From: Acrocarpospora pleiomorpha
GTDB lineage: Bacteria; Actinomycetota; Actinomycetes; Streptosporangiales; Streptosporangiaceae
NCBI RefSeq assembly: GCF_009687885.1
Contig: NZ_BLAF01000054.1
Span: forward strand, 18,666 to 82,665
Length of the DNA stretch: 64,000 nt
Direction of reading: 5' to 3'
Positions 8,173-16,218 of this stretch are shown here, piece after piece (the stretch's first letter is position 1; every line of letters starts with the position of its first letter). The position numbers and the translations under genes were made by a program. The notes below the pieces were generated by a model that searched no databases, was not told the DNA's origin, and worked only from the letters and a program-made list of their open reading frames with translations.

Positions 8173-9285
8173 TCACGTCAGCCCGGTGGACTCGCAGGCC
8201 TCCTGCACGTTCTTGGGGGCGCAGATCTCGGTCACCGTCCAGAAGCCGTCCCGTACCACGGTGTCCTTGATGTTGTCCCTGGTGACCACCATCGGGGCGA
8301 TGATCATCGCGGGGATGCGGCTGACCGTGTCGTTGCTCACCGTGCTCGGCGCCTTGACCGGCCGGCCGGCGGCGAGATCGATGGCCATCCGCACGGCGCT
8401 CTCCGCCTCCGGCTTGATCGGCTTGTAGATGGTCATGGTCTGGGTGCCGAGCAGGATCCGCTGGATCGCGGCGAGATCGGCGTCCTGGCCGGTCAGCGGG
8501 GTGCCCTTCGGGACGCCCGCGGTCTTCATGGCGTCCGCGATGCCCCCGGCCATGCCGTCGTTGGCGGAGTACACCCCGATGACCCGGTCCGCGCCGAGCG
8601 TGGCGAACGCGCCGCTCGCCTGGATCTTGGCCCGTTCTGGGCTCCAGTCAGGGGTGTCGTATTCCCGGCCGATCATCACGTGGCCATCCAGGACCTGGTG
8701 CGCGCCCTTCTTGAAATCGCGCGCGCTGGGATCCTCGGGCGAACCATTGATCATGACGATCGGGCCTCGGAACGGATTCCCGCCTGCCCTCAGCGCGTCG
8801 AGCAGGGCCTGGCCCTGCATCTTCCCGACCTCGACGTTGTCGATGGAGCTGTAGGCGTGGATGGGGCCATCGGCCAGCCGGTCGTACGCCACGATTTTGA
8901 CGCCCTGCTGTTCGGCCTTCTTGACCGAGGGGGCGATGGCCTCGGCGTCCACGGCGTCGAGGATGAGAACCTCGACGCCGGCGGCGAGCATCGCGTCGAT
9001 CTGCTGCTGTTGCCGGACGGGATCTTGATTGGCGTTGTTGTAGACGAGCGTGCAGTTGGGGCAGTTCCTCTTGACGGCCTCGGTGATGTAGGGGCGGTCG
9101 AACTTCTCGTACCTGGTGGTCTCGGACTCGGGTAGCAGTAGGCCGATCTTGAAGCTTTCCTGGACGGGCGGGCGGCTCCGCTCGAATACGACTTCGGTCC
9201 TGCTGCTGGTGCAGGGCATCGGGGTGCATCCGGCGGCGCTCGCGACCAGGAGGGTGATCGCCGTCATCCGCCGCCAAATCCCCAC
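8173..9285 (-). CDS. Sugar-type ABC transporter substrate-binding lipoprotein (periplasmic binding family 4), orphan
   Basis: 370 aa. GTG start after AGGGGGATCGTT. The N-terminus is a lipoprotein signal with lipobox SAAGC (Cys about residue 20). The body is the two-lobed fold of xylose/ribose-type binding proteins: FKIGLLLPESETTRYEKFDRP, YNNANQDPVRQQQQIDAM, VLILDAVDAEAIAP, VKIVAYDRL, VYSANDGMAGGIADAM and LTGQDADLAAIQRILLGTQ resemble XylF-like proteins. No permease or ATPase gene is next to it, so it either serves a distant transporter or acts as a sensor. Divergent from the LysR gene across 166 bp. Confidence 0.88.
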   Translation of the reverse strand: MGIWRRMTAITLLVASAAGCTPMPCTSSRTEVVFERSRPPVQESFKIGLLLPESETTRYEKFDRPYITEAVKRNCPNCTLVYNNANQDPVRQQQQIDAMLAAGVEVLILDAVDAEAIAPSVKKAEQQGVKIVAYDRLADGPIHAYSSIDNVEVGKMQGQALLDALRAGGNPFRGPIVMINGSPEDPSARDFKKGAHQVLDGHVMIGREYDTPDWSPERAKIQASGAFATLGADRVIGVYSANDGMAGGIADAMKTAGVPKGTPLTGQDADLAAIQRILLGTQTMTIYKPIKPEAESAVRMAIDLAAGRPVKAPSTVSNDTVSRIPAMIIAPMVVTRDNIKDTVVRDGFWTVTEICAPKNVQEACESTGLT

Positions 9286-9386
9286 AACGATCCCCCTTGT
9301 ACGGCACCGCGCCCGTGAGCGCCCCTACCCGGTGAATTCCCAGGCCGTACGCCCCTCGACCGAGTCTTGACCCCCCGTTTCCGACT

Positions 9387-9444
9387 TGACTAGTCAGAAT
9401 GTGTGACAAATCATCATTGCTGGAGTTATGCCGTAGTCATACGG
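9387..9444. promoter_or_regulatory. Divergent control region with two inverted repeats upstream of the LysR gene
   Basis: The 166-bp gap between the lipoprotein and LysR genes holds a TGACTAGTCA palindrome (9387-9396), whose left edge forms a TTGACT box, and the inverted repeat CCGTA-GTCA-TACGG (9431-9444), ending 7 bases before the LysR start. The second has the T-N11-A-like dyad form typical of LysR sites and would suit autoregulation. Assignment is by position only. Confidence 0.45.
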
Positions 9445-9451
9445 TCTGGCT

Positions 9452-10411
9452 ATGGACTTGGAGCTCCGCCATCTCCGCATTGTGCGCACGGTCGCCGAGA
9501 CCGGCAGCGTCAGCAAAGCGGCCACCGTGCTCGGGCTGGCGCAGCCCGCGCTGACCGCGCAGCTCAAACGGATCGAGAGGGCGCTCGGGGGCGCCCTGTT
9601 CCAGCGTGACCACACCGGCTCGCGGCCCACCCCGCTGGGCGAGTTCGTGCTGGCCCGCGCGCAGGTGTTGCTGCCCGCCGTACGGCAACTGCAGGAGGAG
9701 GCGGCGCGGCTGGCCAACGGCGGCGAGCCAGGGCGGCGGTACCGGATCGGGGCGGCCAACGGGCCGATCCTGGGCGGCCTGGTGGACCGGCTGGCGCAGG
9801 CCGAACCGGACGCGGTCATCACCACCGCAACCTCGTGGTCCACCGGCGAACTGGCCACCAAGGTGATGCTCGGGCGGCTCGACTACGCGCTGATCGGTGT
9901 CTGCGGCGACACCCGGGCGCCCGGCGACGACGCCGTCTCGTGGGCGCTCGTGGCGATGGATCCGGTCTTCGTGCTGGTGTCCTCGGAGCATCCGCTGGCC
10001 GGGGAACGCGAGGTCGAGCTCGGCGCGCTCGCCGACGAGCAGTGGGCGGTCACGCCCGGCGACGGCTGCTTCGGCGAGTGCTTCGCGGTGGCGGCCACGC
10101 GCGCCGGATTCACCCCCGCGACCATCTATGAGACGGATGTGGCGACCTGCGTGCATCTGGTGCGGGTGGGGCGAGCCGTGGCGCTGTGTCAGGGCACGTT
10201 CCGGCTGAGCGAGGGCCTGGTCGCCCTGCCGATCGTCGGCACGCCGTTACGCTGGCGGCAGCTGCTCGGCTGGCATCCGGAGACGCCCGCCGCCGAGGAG
10301 GCCGCCCAGATCGTCGGCCACGCCAAGGCCGCCCACGAGGACGCGGCCAGGCAGAGCCCGGCGTACTCAAATTGGCTGGACCGAAATCATGGATATGGCA
10401 CGGTGCCATAA
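9452..10411 (+). CDS. LysR-family transcriptional regulator
   Basis: 319 aa. Residues 1-60 are a LysR winged helix (LELRHLRIVRTVAETGSVSKAA, then LGLAQPALTAQLKRIERALG). Residues about 90-300 form the two-lobed effector domain. The effector region keeps the YALIGVCGD and ASEHPLAG-like segments of the family. It is divergent from the sugar-binding lipoprotein and upstream of a secreted protease, so either could be a target. An inverted repeat overlaps its stop codon. The inducer cannot be predicted. Confidence 0.92.
   Translation: MDLELRHLRIVRTVAETGSVSKAATVLGLAQPALTAQLKRIERALGGALFQRDHTGSRPTPLGEFVLARAQVLLPAVRQLQEEAARLANGGEPGRRYRIGAANGPILGGLVDRLAQAEPDAVITTATSWSTGELATKVMLGRLDYALIGVCGDTRAPGDDAVSWALVAMDPVFVLVSSEHPLAGEREVELGALADEQWAVTPGDGCFGECFAVAATRAGFTPATIYETDVATCVHLVRVGRAVALCQGTFRLSEGLVALPIVGTPLRWRQLLGWHPETPAAEEAAQIVGHAKAAHEDAARQSPAYSNWLDRNHGYGTVP
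10394..10410. repeat. 17-bp inverted repeat at the LysR stop codon
   Basis: TATGGCAC-G-GTGCCATA is a perfect dyad overlapping the LysR stop. There is no T-run, so it is a weak terminator at best; it could also be an operator for the protease promoter that follows. Confidence 0.4.
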
Positions 10412-10495
10412 CTCCATGGCAGGGGACAACTGGTAGGTCCTCGCGGGGGATTCGCACCGTTACGTTGACGGCACTCCCACCCCCAAGGAGACCCG

Positions 10496-11947
10496 ATGCG
10501 CAGCAGGCACATCCTGAGCGCGGCGAGCGCCCTCACCCTCGGCGTCGCCCTCATCCTCACCTCCACCCCCGCCATGGCCACCTCGGAGAAACCCGCGCCG
10601 ACCATGGTCCAGGCCCTCCAGCGGGACCTGAACCTCACCGCTGAGCAGGCCGAAACCCGGCTGCTGAACGAGAAGCGGCTCGGCAAGGTGGAAGGCAAGA
10701 TCCGCACCACCCTCGGGGACCGGTTCGCCGGATCCTGGCTCAGCGGCGACGCCGCCACCCTCACCGTCGCCGTCACCGACGCCGGCGCGGCCTCCGCCAT
10801 CACCGCGTCCGGCGCGAAAGCCGAGGTCGTCACGCGTACCCTCGCCGACCTGGACGCCGTGAAGGCCCGCCTGGACGCCGTCACCGCCCCCGCCACCGTC
10901 CCCGGCTACTACGTCGACGTGCGCGCCAACACCGTCGTCGTGCTCTCCCGCGACCAGGCCGCCGCCGAAGCCTTCGTCGCGGCCAGCGGCGTCGACGCGG
11001 CCGCGGTCCGCATCGAAGCCTCGCAGGAGCAGCCGCAGCCGTACTACGACTTACGCGGCGGCGAGGCGTACTACATCAACAACAGCGGACGCTGCTCGAT
11101 CGGCTTCTCGATCACCCGTGGCACCACCAACGGCTTCGTCACCGCCGGCCACTGCGGCACCGCCGGCGCCTCCACTCAGGGCTTCAACCGGGTAGCCCAG
11201 GGCACCTTCCAGGCCTCCTCCTTCCCCGGCAACGACTACGCCTGGGTCGCCGTCAACGCCAACTGGACCCCCCGCCCCGTCGTCATCGGCTCCGGCGGCG
11301 GCACCGTGAACGTGGCCGGCTCCAGCGCCCAGGTCGTCGGCGGCTCCATCTGCCGCTCCGGCTCCACCACCGGCTGGCACTGCGGCGTCGTCCAGCAGCT
11401 CAACGCCACCGTCACCTACCCCCAGGGCACCGTCACCGGCCTGACCCGCACCAACGTCTGCGCCGAGCCCGGCGACTCCGGCGGCTCCTGGATCTCCGGC
11501 GACCAGGCCCAGGGCGTCACCTCCGGCGGCTCCGGCAACTGCACCTCCGGCGGCACGACCTACTTCCAGCCGGTCAACGAGATCCTCTCCGCGTACGGAC
11601 TGACGCTCGTCACCCAGGGCGGCGGAGGCGGCGGCACCTGCTCCGGCTACGCCAACACCTACACCGGCTCACTGACCAGCGGCGCGAACGTCTACCTCCC
11701 GAACAACTCCTACTACCAGTCCACCGTCTCCGGCACCCACCGCGCATGCCTCGACGGACCTTCCGGCGTCGACTTCGACCTTTACCTGCAGCGCTGGAAC
11801 GGCAGCGCCTGGGTCGCCGTTGCGAGCGGCACCAGCTCAGGCCCTGACGAGACCGTCACCTACAGCGGCACCGCAGGCTACTACCGCCTCCGCGTCCACG
11901 CCTACAGCGGCTCCGGCGCCTACTCCGTAGGCTCGACCCGCCCATAA
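10496..11947 (+). CDS. Secreted streptogrisin/alpha-lytic-type S1 serine protease with C-terminal PPC-like domain
   Basis: 483 aa pre-pro-protease. A signal peptide ends near residue 28 (TPAMA). Residues about 35-180 are the alpha-lytic pro-region, which folds the enzyme and is then removed. The mature chymotrypsin-like domain carries His219 (TAGHC), Asp247 (GNDYAWV) and Ser328 (GDSGGS), with paired Cys for disulfides. A Gly-rich linker (375-380) leads to a C-terminal beta-sandwich of about 100 residues with the D-x-D-x-Y-L and Y-x-L-R-V patterns of pre-peptidase/P-domain-like modules, probably for substrate binding. AAGGAG lies 5 bases before ATG. Stands alone, closed by a strong terminator. 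Confidence 0.93.
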   Translation: MRSRHILSAASALTLGVALILTSTPAMATSEKPAPTMVQALQRDLNLTAEQAETRLLNEKRLGKVEGKIRTTLGDRFAGSWLSGDAATLTVAVTDAGAASAITASGAKAEVVTRTLADLDAVKARLDAVTAPATVPGYYVDVRANTVVVLSRDQAAAEAFVAASGVDAAAVRIEASQEQPQPYYDLRGGEAYYINNSGRCSIGFSITRGTTNGFVTAGHCGTAGASTQGFNRVAQGTFQASSFPGNDYAWVAVNANWTPRPVVIGSGGGTVNVAGSSAQVVGGSICRSGSTTGWHCGVVQQLNATVTYPQGTVTGLTRTNVCAEPGDSGGSWISGDQAQGVTSGGSGNCTSGGTTYFQPVNEILSAYGLTLVTQGGGGGGTCSGYANTYTGSLTSGANVYLPNNSYYQSTVSGTHRACLDGPSGVDFDLYLQRWNGSAWVAVASGTSSGPDETVTYSGTAGYYRLRVHAYSGSGAYSVGSTRP

Positions 11948-11957
11948 CATCCCACCC

Positions 11958-11994
11958 ACGCCGCCGCCCGGGACCCGGGCGGCGGCGTCTTTAT
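11958..11994 (+). terminator. Rho-independent terminator after the protease gene
   Basis: A 13-bp perfect stem (ACGCCGCCGCCCG pairing with CGGGCGGCGGCGT) around a GGACC loop is followed by CTTTAT. It lies 11 bases after the protease stop. It also marks the end of the conserved left flank before the tRNA gene. Confidence 0.85.
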
Positions 11995-12078
11995 ACGCCT
12001 CTCCCATGACAAAAGTTGATCTCACCTACCATCCATACATCCCCCTGCCGCCAAAGTTGTGAGAGACTCCACCATTGC

Positions 12079-12152
12079 GGGGCGGTAGCTCAGCCGGTCA
12101 GAGCATCGGACTCATAATCCGTGGGTCGTGGGTTCAAGTCCCACCCGCCCTA
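12079..12152 (+). tRNA. tRNA-Met (anticodon CAT)
   Basis: A complete cloverleaf of 74 nt can be drawn: acceptor GGGGCGG with CCGCCCT and discriminator A, D stem GCTC/GAGC, anticodon loop CTCATAA (anticodon CAT at 12113-12115), 5-nt variable loop, T stem GTGGG/CCCAC with loop TTCAAGT. The T-T pair at the top of the anticodon stem and absence of an encoded CCA are common in actinomycetes. CAT could be elongator Met, initiator Met or lysidine-modified Ile; the missing initiator features (three G-C pairs below the loop) and overall sequence favour elongator Met. It sits at the left border of the catabolic island. Confidence 0.9.
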
Positions 12153-12215
12153 CTCCGCCACACCCCATCCAACCTGGGTTTTTCGGTTCTCCTTTGTCTT
12201 GGGACCGACAGAATT

Positions 12216-12261
12216 GTATGCAGTCGTATCCATTGACACACCATGGTGTGGTGATGGTAGC
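12216..12261 (+). promoter_or_regulatory. Promoter and operators upstream of the island's first crotonase gene
   Basis: Hexamers GTATGC (12216) and GTATCC (12226) stand 10 bp apart, directly before a TTGACA -35 box (12233-12238). A perfect CACACCATGGTGTG palindrome (12237-12250) fills the -35/-10 spacer; a weak -10 (TGGTAG) follows. Bases 12230-12259 are repeated with two differences on the minus strand at 41563-41592. Two different regulators could act here, GntR on the hexamers and an unknown one on the palindrome. Confidence 0.7.
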
Positions 12262-12307
12262 TTTCCTTGTTCGGCAGAGACAGTCCGCCTGCGAGAGAGG
12301 CTGAGCC

Positions 12308-13057
12308 GTGGACCACAAGGGAATCCGCTACGAGGTGAGCGACGGCATCGGCCGGATCACGCTAAGTCGGCCAGAGGTCCGGAACGCGTTCACCCTCGAG
12401 ATGATCGATAAGTGGATCCAGCACCTTGAAGAGGCCAGTAGCGACCCTGCCGTCCGGGTTATCGTCCTCACCGGGGAGGGGTCGAGTTTCTGTGCGGGTG
12501 CCGATCTCAAAGAGATCTTCGAGCACGATGAGACCCCGCTTCACCGCAAGGACCGGCTCGCCAACCACATCCAGCAGATTGGCCTGATCACCAGTCGGAT
12601 CGACAAGCCGGTGATCGCCGCAGTGAACGGCCCCGCGATCGGTGCGGGGATGGACATGGCGCTGCTGTGTGACATCCGCATCGCCTCAACGACAGCACGG
12701 CTCGGCGCCGCCTACGTCAAGGTCGGAGTCATGCCGGGTAATGGCGCCGCCTACTACCTGCCACGAATCGTGGGCACGTCGAAGGCTCTGGAGCTGCTCC
12801 TCACGGGAAAGAGCGTCGAAGCCGAGGAGGCATTGGCGCTTGGCATCTACTCCCAGGTGGTCGAGCCGGACGAACTGCCCGGGGTGGTCGACGAGCTCGC
12901 CGGGACGATCGCCTCCTACCCGCCCGTCCTCGTCCAGATGATCAAGCGGACCGTCAGGCACTCTGTGACGAGCACTCTTGAGGCGTCGCTCGACCTGGTG
13001 TCGTCTGCTGTGGCGATTGTGCACACGAGTCGGTCCGCTCTCGGTGGTCCAGCCTGA
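12308..13057 (+). CDS. Crotonase-superfamily (enoyl-CoA hydratase/isomerase-like) protein
   Basis: 249 aa. Crotonase core: oxyanion-hole segments FCAGADLKEI (residues 61-70) and NGPAIGAGMDMALLCDI (108-123). Both catalytic glutamates of classical hydratases are changed: the first is Asp116 and the second aligns with Tyr136 (AAYVKVGVMPG). It should therefore not be named a hydratase; isomerase, hydrolase or lyase activity on a CoA ester is possible. GTG start after GAGAGAGG. It is the only plus-strand catabolic gene at the left end and faces the long minus-strand operon, with its own promoter at 12216-12261 sharing operators with the rest of the island. Confidence 0.85.
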   Translation: MDHKGIRYEVSDGIGRITLSRPEVRNAFTLEMIDKWIQHLEEASSDPAVRVIVLTGEGSSFCAGADLKEIFEHDETPLHRKDRLANHIQQIGLITSRIDKPVIAAVNGPAIGAGMDMALLCDIRIASTTARLGAAYVKVGVMPGNGAAYYLPRIVGTSKALELLLTGKSVEAEEALALGIYSQVVEPDELPGVVDELAGTIASYPPVLVQMIKRTVRHSVTSTLEASLDLVSSAVAIVHTSRSALGGPA

Positions 13058-13098
13058 TGCGCTGACGGCGCACGGTGAGCAGCCCGGTGGCGGCGTCG

Positions 13099-14123
13099 TC
13101 ACGCATGGCCCACCACCGCCGTGAATTGCCAGTCGAGCACGGCGCGGGTGTTCGACTCTTGAGCCGTTCCGATCTCGTCCGCGCTCACCCGCAGACGCAT
13201 GTCCACCGCGTCGAGGTGCTCGACGCCGAGTGCTCGCACCGCCTGGACCTCGATGCTCGACCTGAGGGTGTCACCCTCGTAGACAGGTCCGACGTGGTCG
13301 CATCGCTTCCAACTCGAGATCGTGACGAGCGACGGAACGGTCCGATTGAGCTGAGCCGCGGCCAGTGCGATTGTGTGGCCGCCGTACACCAGACGTCGAC
13401 CGCCGGCCGCTCTGGCGTCGTGGTGCACGCTGGCGATGTTGAGCGTGAGCCTTGCCAACTCGGGAGCATTGGAGACGACGTCACCGCCGACGACCTCAAC
13501 AATGTCCCCCGGTTCGAGTCTGCGGCCGTGGCCCAGCGGCTGCGTGTGCCAACCCGCGAACAGACCATCGACGGCCGGCGGGATGGCGTCGCTACCGATT
13601 GCGTCGAGGTCATCGTCTTGCCGGTTGGTTTTTGGCCGCGCAACGGAAGCATCGCGCAGCGATAGAAGTCGAGGACGGATCGTCCATCCTGGTCAGAGGT
13701 CATGATCCGAAGCGCTGCCAGCCCTGTTGGCTTACGTCCTTCTCTGCGCCGGTTCTCACGCAGACCGACGACGGTCGTCCGCGTTTCCAGCGTGTCGCCG
13801 AGATGCGGCAGTCGATGGAAGGCCAAACCACGATAGAAGAGGTTCGCCTTCACGTGGTGCGTGGCCAGTGTCGACTGCCCGATGGCGACATCCCACACCA
13901 GGACCGGATGAGCCAACGCGGGTCGGCCCGTGACGCGCTCGGACAGCCGGTGGTCGAGCGAGAGCGCCAAGCGGTCCCCGACGATCGCTCGGTGGTGTGT
14001 GGCCAGTGCCTCGGTAAGCGTCACAGCGGGTGCGGCAGCCATGACCTGGCCGAGGGCGAGCTCATCGAAGTACGGCCCTTCGGCTCGCTGCGGTGAGGAG
14101 CCACTCTCATCGATCGCCATCAT
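13099..14123 (-). pseudogene. Double-hotdog MaoC-like acyl-CoA hydratase (itaconyl/mesaconyl-CoA hydratase type), frameshifted
   Basis: Two frames together give one protein of about 340 aa. The upstream frame (14123 to about 13630) encodes FDELALGQVMAAAPAVTLTE, VWDVAIGQSTLATHHVKANL and FYRCAMLPLRGQKP. The downstream frame (about 13630 to 13099) continues DDLDAIGSDAIPP, ELARLTLNIASVHHD, GGRRLVYGGHTIALAAAQ and VLDWQFTAV. This matches the continuous fold of long MaoC-type hydratases of the 2-methylfumaryl/itaconyl-CoA branch. The break falls at a run of five T on the plus strand (13629-13633; AAAAA in the message); one more A would restore the frame. Sequencing error, programmed -1 slippage or true inactivation are all possible. 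Start overlaps the CitE stop (ATGA). Confidence 0.75.
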
Positions 14124-14986
14124 GAGAGGGAGGCCAGGATCCGGCGGGCACGCAGGGCAACCGCTTCGTCGATCATCTGGCCGTCCCGGGCAAGCACACC
14201 GGAACCTGCCGCCTCCAATGCTTGGACGACTTCGGTCGCCCAAGCGATCTCCTCCACTGTAGGAGCGAACGCCGCGTTGACGAAGCCGAGTTGCGCGGGA
14301 TGCAAGACCCACTTCGCGTCGAATCCCGCTGTCCTCGCGCGGTTGACAGACGCCCGGAACACCTCATCGTCGTGCACGCCCAGCCAAGGTCCATCGACAG
14401 CCCTGATCCCGACGCTACGGGCGTGCCAGAGCACATGCTCATGGGCAGGGCCCCAGAGCTCGGCGATAGGGTCCCTCCCGAGGTCGGCCGCGAGGTCCGC
14501 GTAGCCGATCACGAGTGCTTCGGGGCGTGGCGCGCCGCGCACGATCTCAGCCAGGGAGGTCAAACCCCGTGCGGACTCGACAAGAGCCTGCAGTTCGATG
14601 GGTGGTCGCCCTGCACCCCCGTGTTCCTCGACCAGCCTGCCGACCATGGCCAGGTCGTCCGACGCCTCGACCTTCGGCACCATGATGCTGTGCGGAAGCC
14701 GCGGGAGTCCTGCCAACGCGACAACATCTGCCGCTATCCACGCCGATCTCGGGGCGTTGACCCGGACGGTGACATGGATGTCGGCTGTTACCGGGCCGCT
14801 CAGTGTGGACATGACGTTGTCGCGAGCCTCGTCCTTGGCACTGACGGCCACCGCATCCTCAAGATCGATGATCACTTCGTCGGCTGTGCTCGCAAGAGCC
14901 TTGGCGATCAGTCTCGGCGCGGACGCCGGCACGCTCAGGCAGCTCCGGCGCGGGTTGGCGAGTTCAGACACCACGTCCGGCTTCAA
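14120..14986 (-). CDS. HpcH/HpaI (CitE-like) CoA-ester lyase
   Basis: 288 aa TIM-barrel. IIDLEDAV (residues 39-46), VRVNAP (74-79), ALVESARGL (134-142, metal-binding Glu137) and GYADLAADLG (161-170, Asp164) are the CitE/malyl-CoA/citramalyl-CoA lyase signatures. It cleaves or forms a 3-hydroxy-dicarboxyl-CoA bond, giving for example acetyl-CoA plus pyruvate or glyoxylate. Neighbours on both sides (hydratase downstream, acyl-CoA dehydrogenase upstream, all overlapping) suggest the order dehydrogenate, hydrate, cleave, as in C5 branched dicarboxylate breakdown. The thioesterase variants of the family cannot be excluded. Overlaps the dehydrogenase end by 23 bp. Confidence 0.9.
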   Translation of the reverse strand: MKPDVVSELANPRRSCLSVPASAPRLIAKALASTADEVIIDLEDAVAVSAKDEARDNVMSTLSGPVTADIHVTVRVNAPRSAWIAADVVALAGLPRLPHSIMVPKVEASDDLAMVGRLVEEHGGAGRPPIELQALVESARGLTSLAEIVRGAPRPEALVIGYADLAADLGRDPIAELWGPAHEHVLWHARSVGIRAVDGPWLGVHDDEVFRASVNRARTAGFDAKWVLHPAQLGFVNAAFAPTVEEIAWATEVVQALEAAGSGVLARDGQMIDEAVALRARRILASLS

Positions 14987-16175
14987 TCGCGTACTCCTTC
15001 AACAGTGCGCGGCCGATGATCATCTTCTGGATGTCGGAGGTCCCCTCACCGATCAGCATGAACGCCGCCTCCCGGTAGAGCCGCTCGATCTCGTACTCCT
15101 TGGAGTAGCCGTACCCGCCGTGGATCGAAAACGACGCCTCGACGACCTCGTTGCAGTACTCCGAGGCCAGCATCTTGGCCATCCCGGCCTCGACGTCCAT
15201 CCGCTTGCCCTGGTCCTTCAGCCGCGCGGCACGAACCATCATGGTGTGCGCGGTCTCGACCTTGGTCGCCATCTCCGCCAGCCGGAACAGGATCGCCTGG
15301 TGCTGAGCGATCGGCTTGCCGAAGGTCTGCCGCTGCTGGGCGTAGTCGATGCCCAGTTCGAAGGCACGGTTGGCGATCCCGCAGGCCCGCGCCGCCACGT
15401 TGACCCGGCCGACCTCGACACCGTCCATCATCTGGTAGAAGCCCTTGCCCGGCTCCCCGCCCAAGATCTGCTCGGCTGCGATCTTGTGCTTGTCGAACAC
15501 CATCTCGGTGGTGTCGATGCCCTTGTAGCCCATCTTGTCGATCTTGCCCGGCACGATGATGCCCTGTTCGACGTCGCCGAAGCCCGGTGTCTTCTCCACC
15601 AGGAAGGTGGTGAGGTTCTGGTACGCCGACTCGGCGCCCTCGTCGGTCTTGGTGAGTACGGCGACCAGAGTCGACGTGCCGCCGTTGGTGACCCACATCT
15701 TGCTGCCCGTGATCTCGTAGCCGCCGTCGTCGAGCTTGGTGGCCTTCATCGACACCGCGGACACGTCGGAGCCGAGGCCAGGCTCCGACATCGAGAACGC
15801 GCCGCGCACCTCACCTGTCGCCATCTTCGGGAGGTACTTCGCCCGCTGCCCCTCGGTGCCGTGCCGCATGAGCAGGTAGGCCACGATGAAGTGCGTGTTG
15901 ATCACGCCGCTGACCGACATCCATCCGCGCGCGATCTCCTCGACCACAAGTGCGTAGGTGAGCAGCGATTCACCGAGGCCGCCGTACTCCTCGGGGATTG
16001 TGAGGCCGAAGACGCCGAGCTCCTTGAGGCCGTCGACGATCTCCTGCGGATAGCTGTCGGAGTGTTCCAGCTCCTGAGCGACCGGAATGATCTGTTCCTC
16101 CACGAACTGGTGGACGACCTCGAGGATCTCCTCCTGGGTCTCCGTCAGTCCCTCGGTCTGGGCGAGGCGTGCCAT
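14964..16175 (-). CDS. Acyl-CoA dehydrogenase
   Basis: 403 aa, full-length single-subunit type. AFSMSEPGLGSDVSAVSM is the FAD-binding middle region, WVTNGG the strand before the linker, and the catalytic base is Glu377 (LIGEGTSDIQ). Helical YAQQRQTFGKPIAQHQAI is the C-terminal signature. ATG at 16175 is preceded by AGGAGGACGACAT; upstream in-frame codons are not protein-like. It is embedded between a MaoC hydratase gene and the CitE-like lyase. With those partners a methylsuccinyl-CoA- or short branched acyl-CoA-dehydrogenase role is attractive but not shown. Confidence 0.93.
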   Translation of the reverse strand: MARLAQTEGLTETQEEILEVVHQFVEEQIIPVAQELEHSDSYPQEIVDGLKELGVFGLTIPEEYGGLGESLLTYALVVEEIARGWMSVSGVINTHFIVAYLLMRHGTEGQRAKYLPKMATGEVRGAFSMSEPGLGSDVSAVSMKATKLDDGGYEITGSKMWVTNGGTSTLVAVLTKTDEGAESAYQNLTTFLVEKTPGFGDVEQGIIVPGKIDKMGYKGIDTTEMVFDKHKIAAEQILGGEPGKGFYQMMDGVEVGRVNVAARACGIANRAFELGIDYAQQRQTFGKPIAQHQAILFRLAEMATKVETAHTMMVRAARLKDQGKRMDVEAGMAKMLASEYCNEVVEASFSIHGGYGYSKEYEIERLYREAAFMLIGEGTSDIQKMIIGRALLKEYAIEAGRGV

Positions 16176-16218
16176 ATGTCGTCCTCCTAGTCGGGAAAGG
16201 CCGGAGTCTGCGCGCGCA

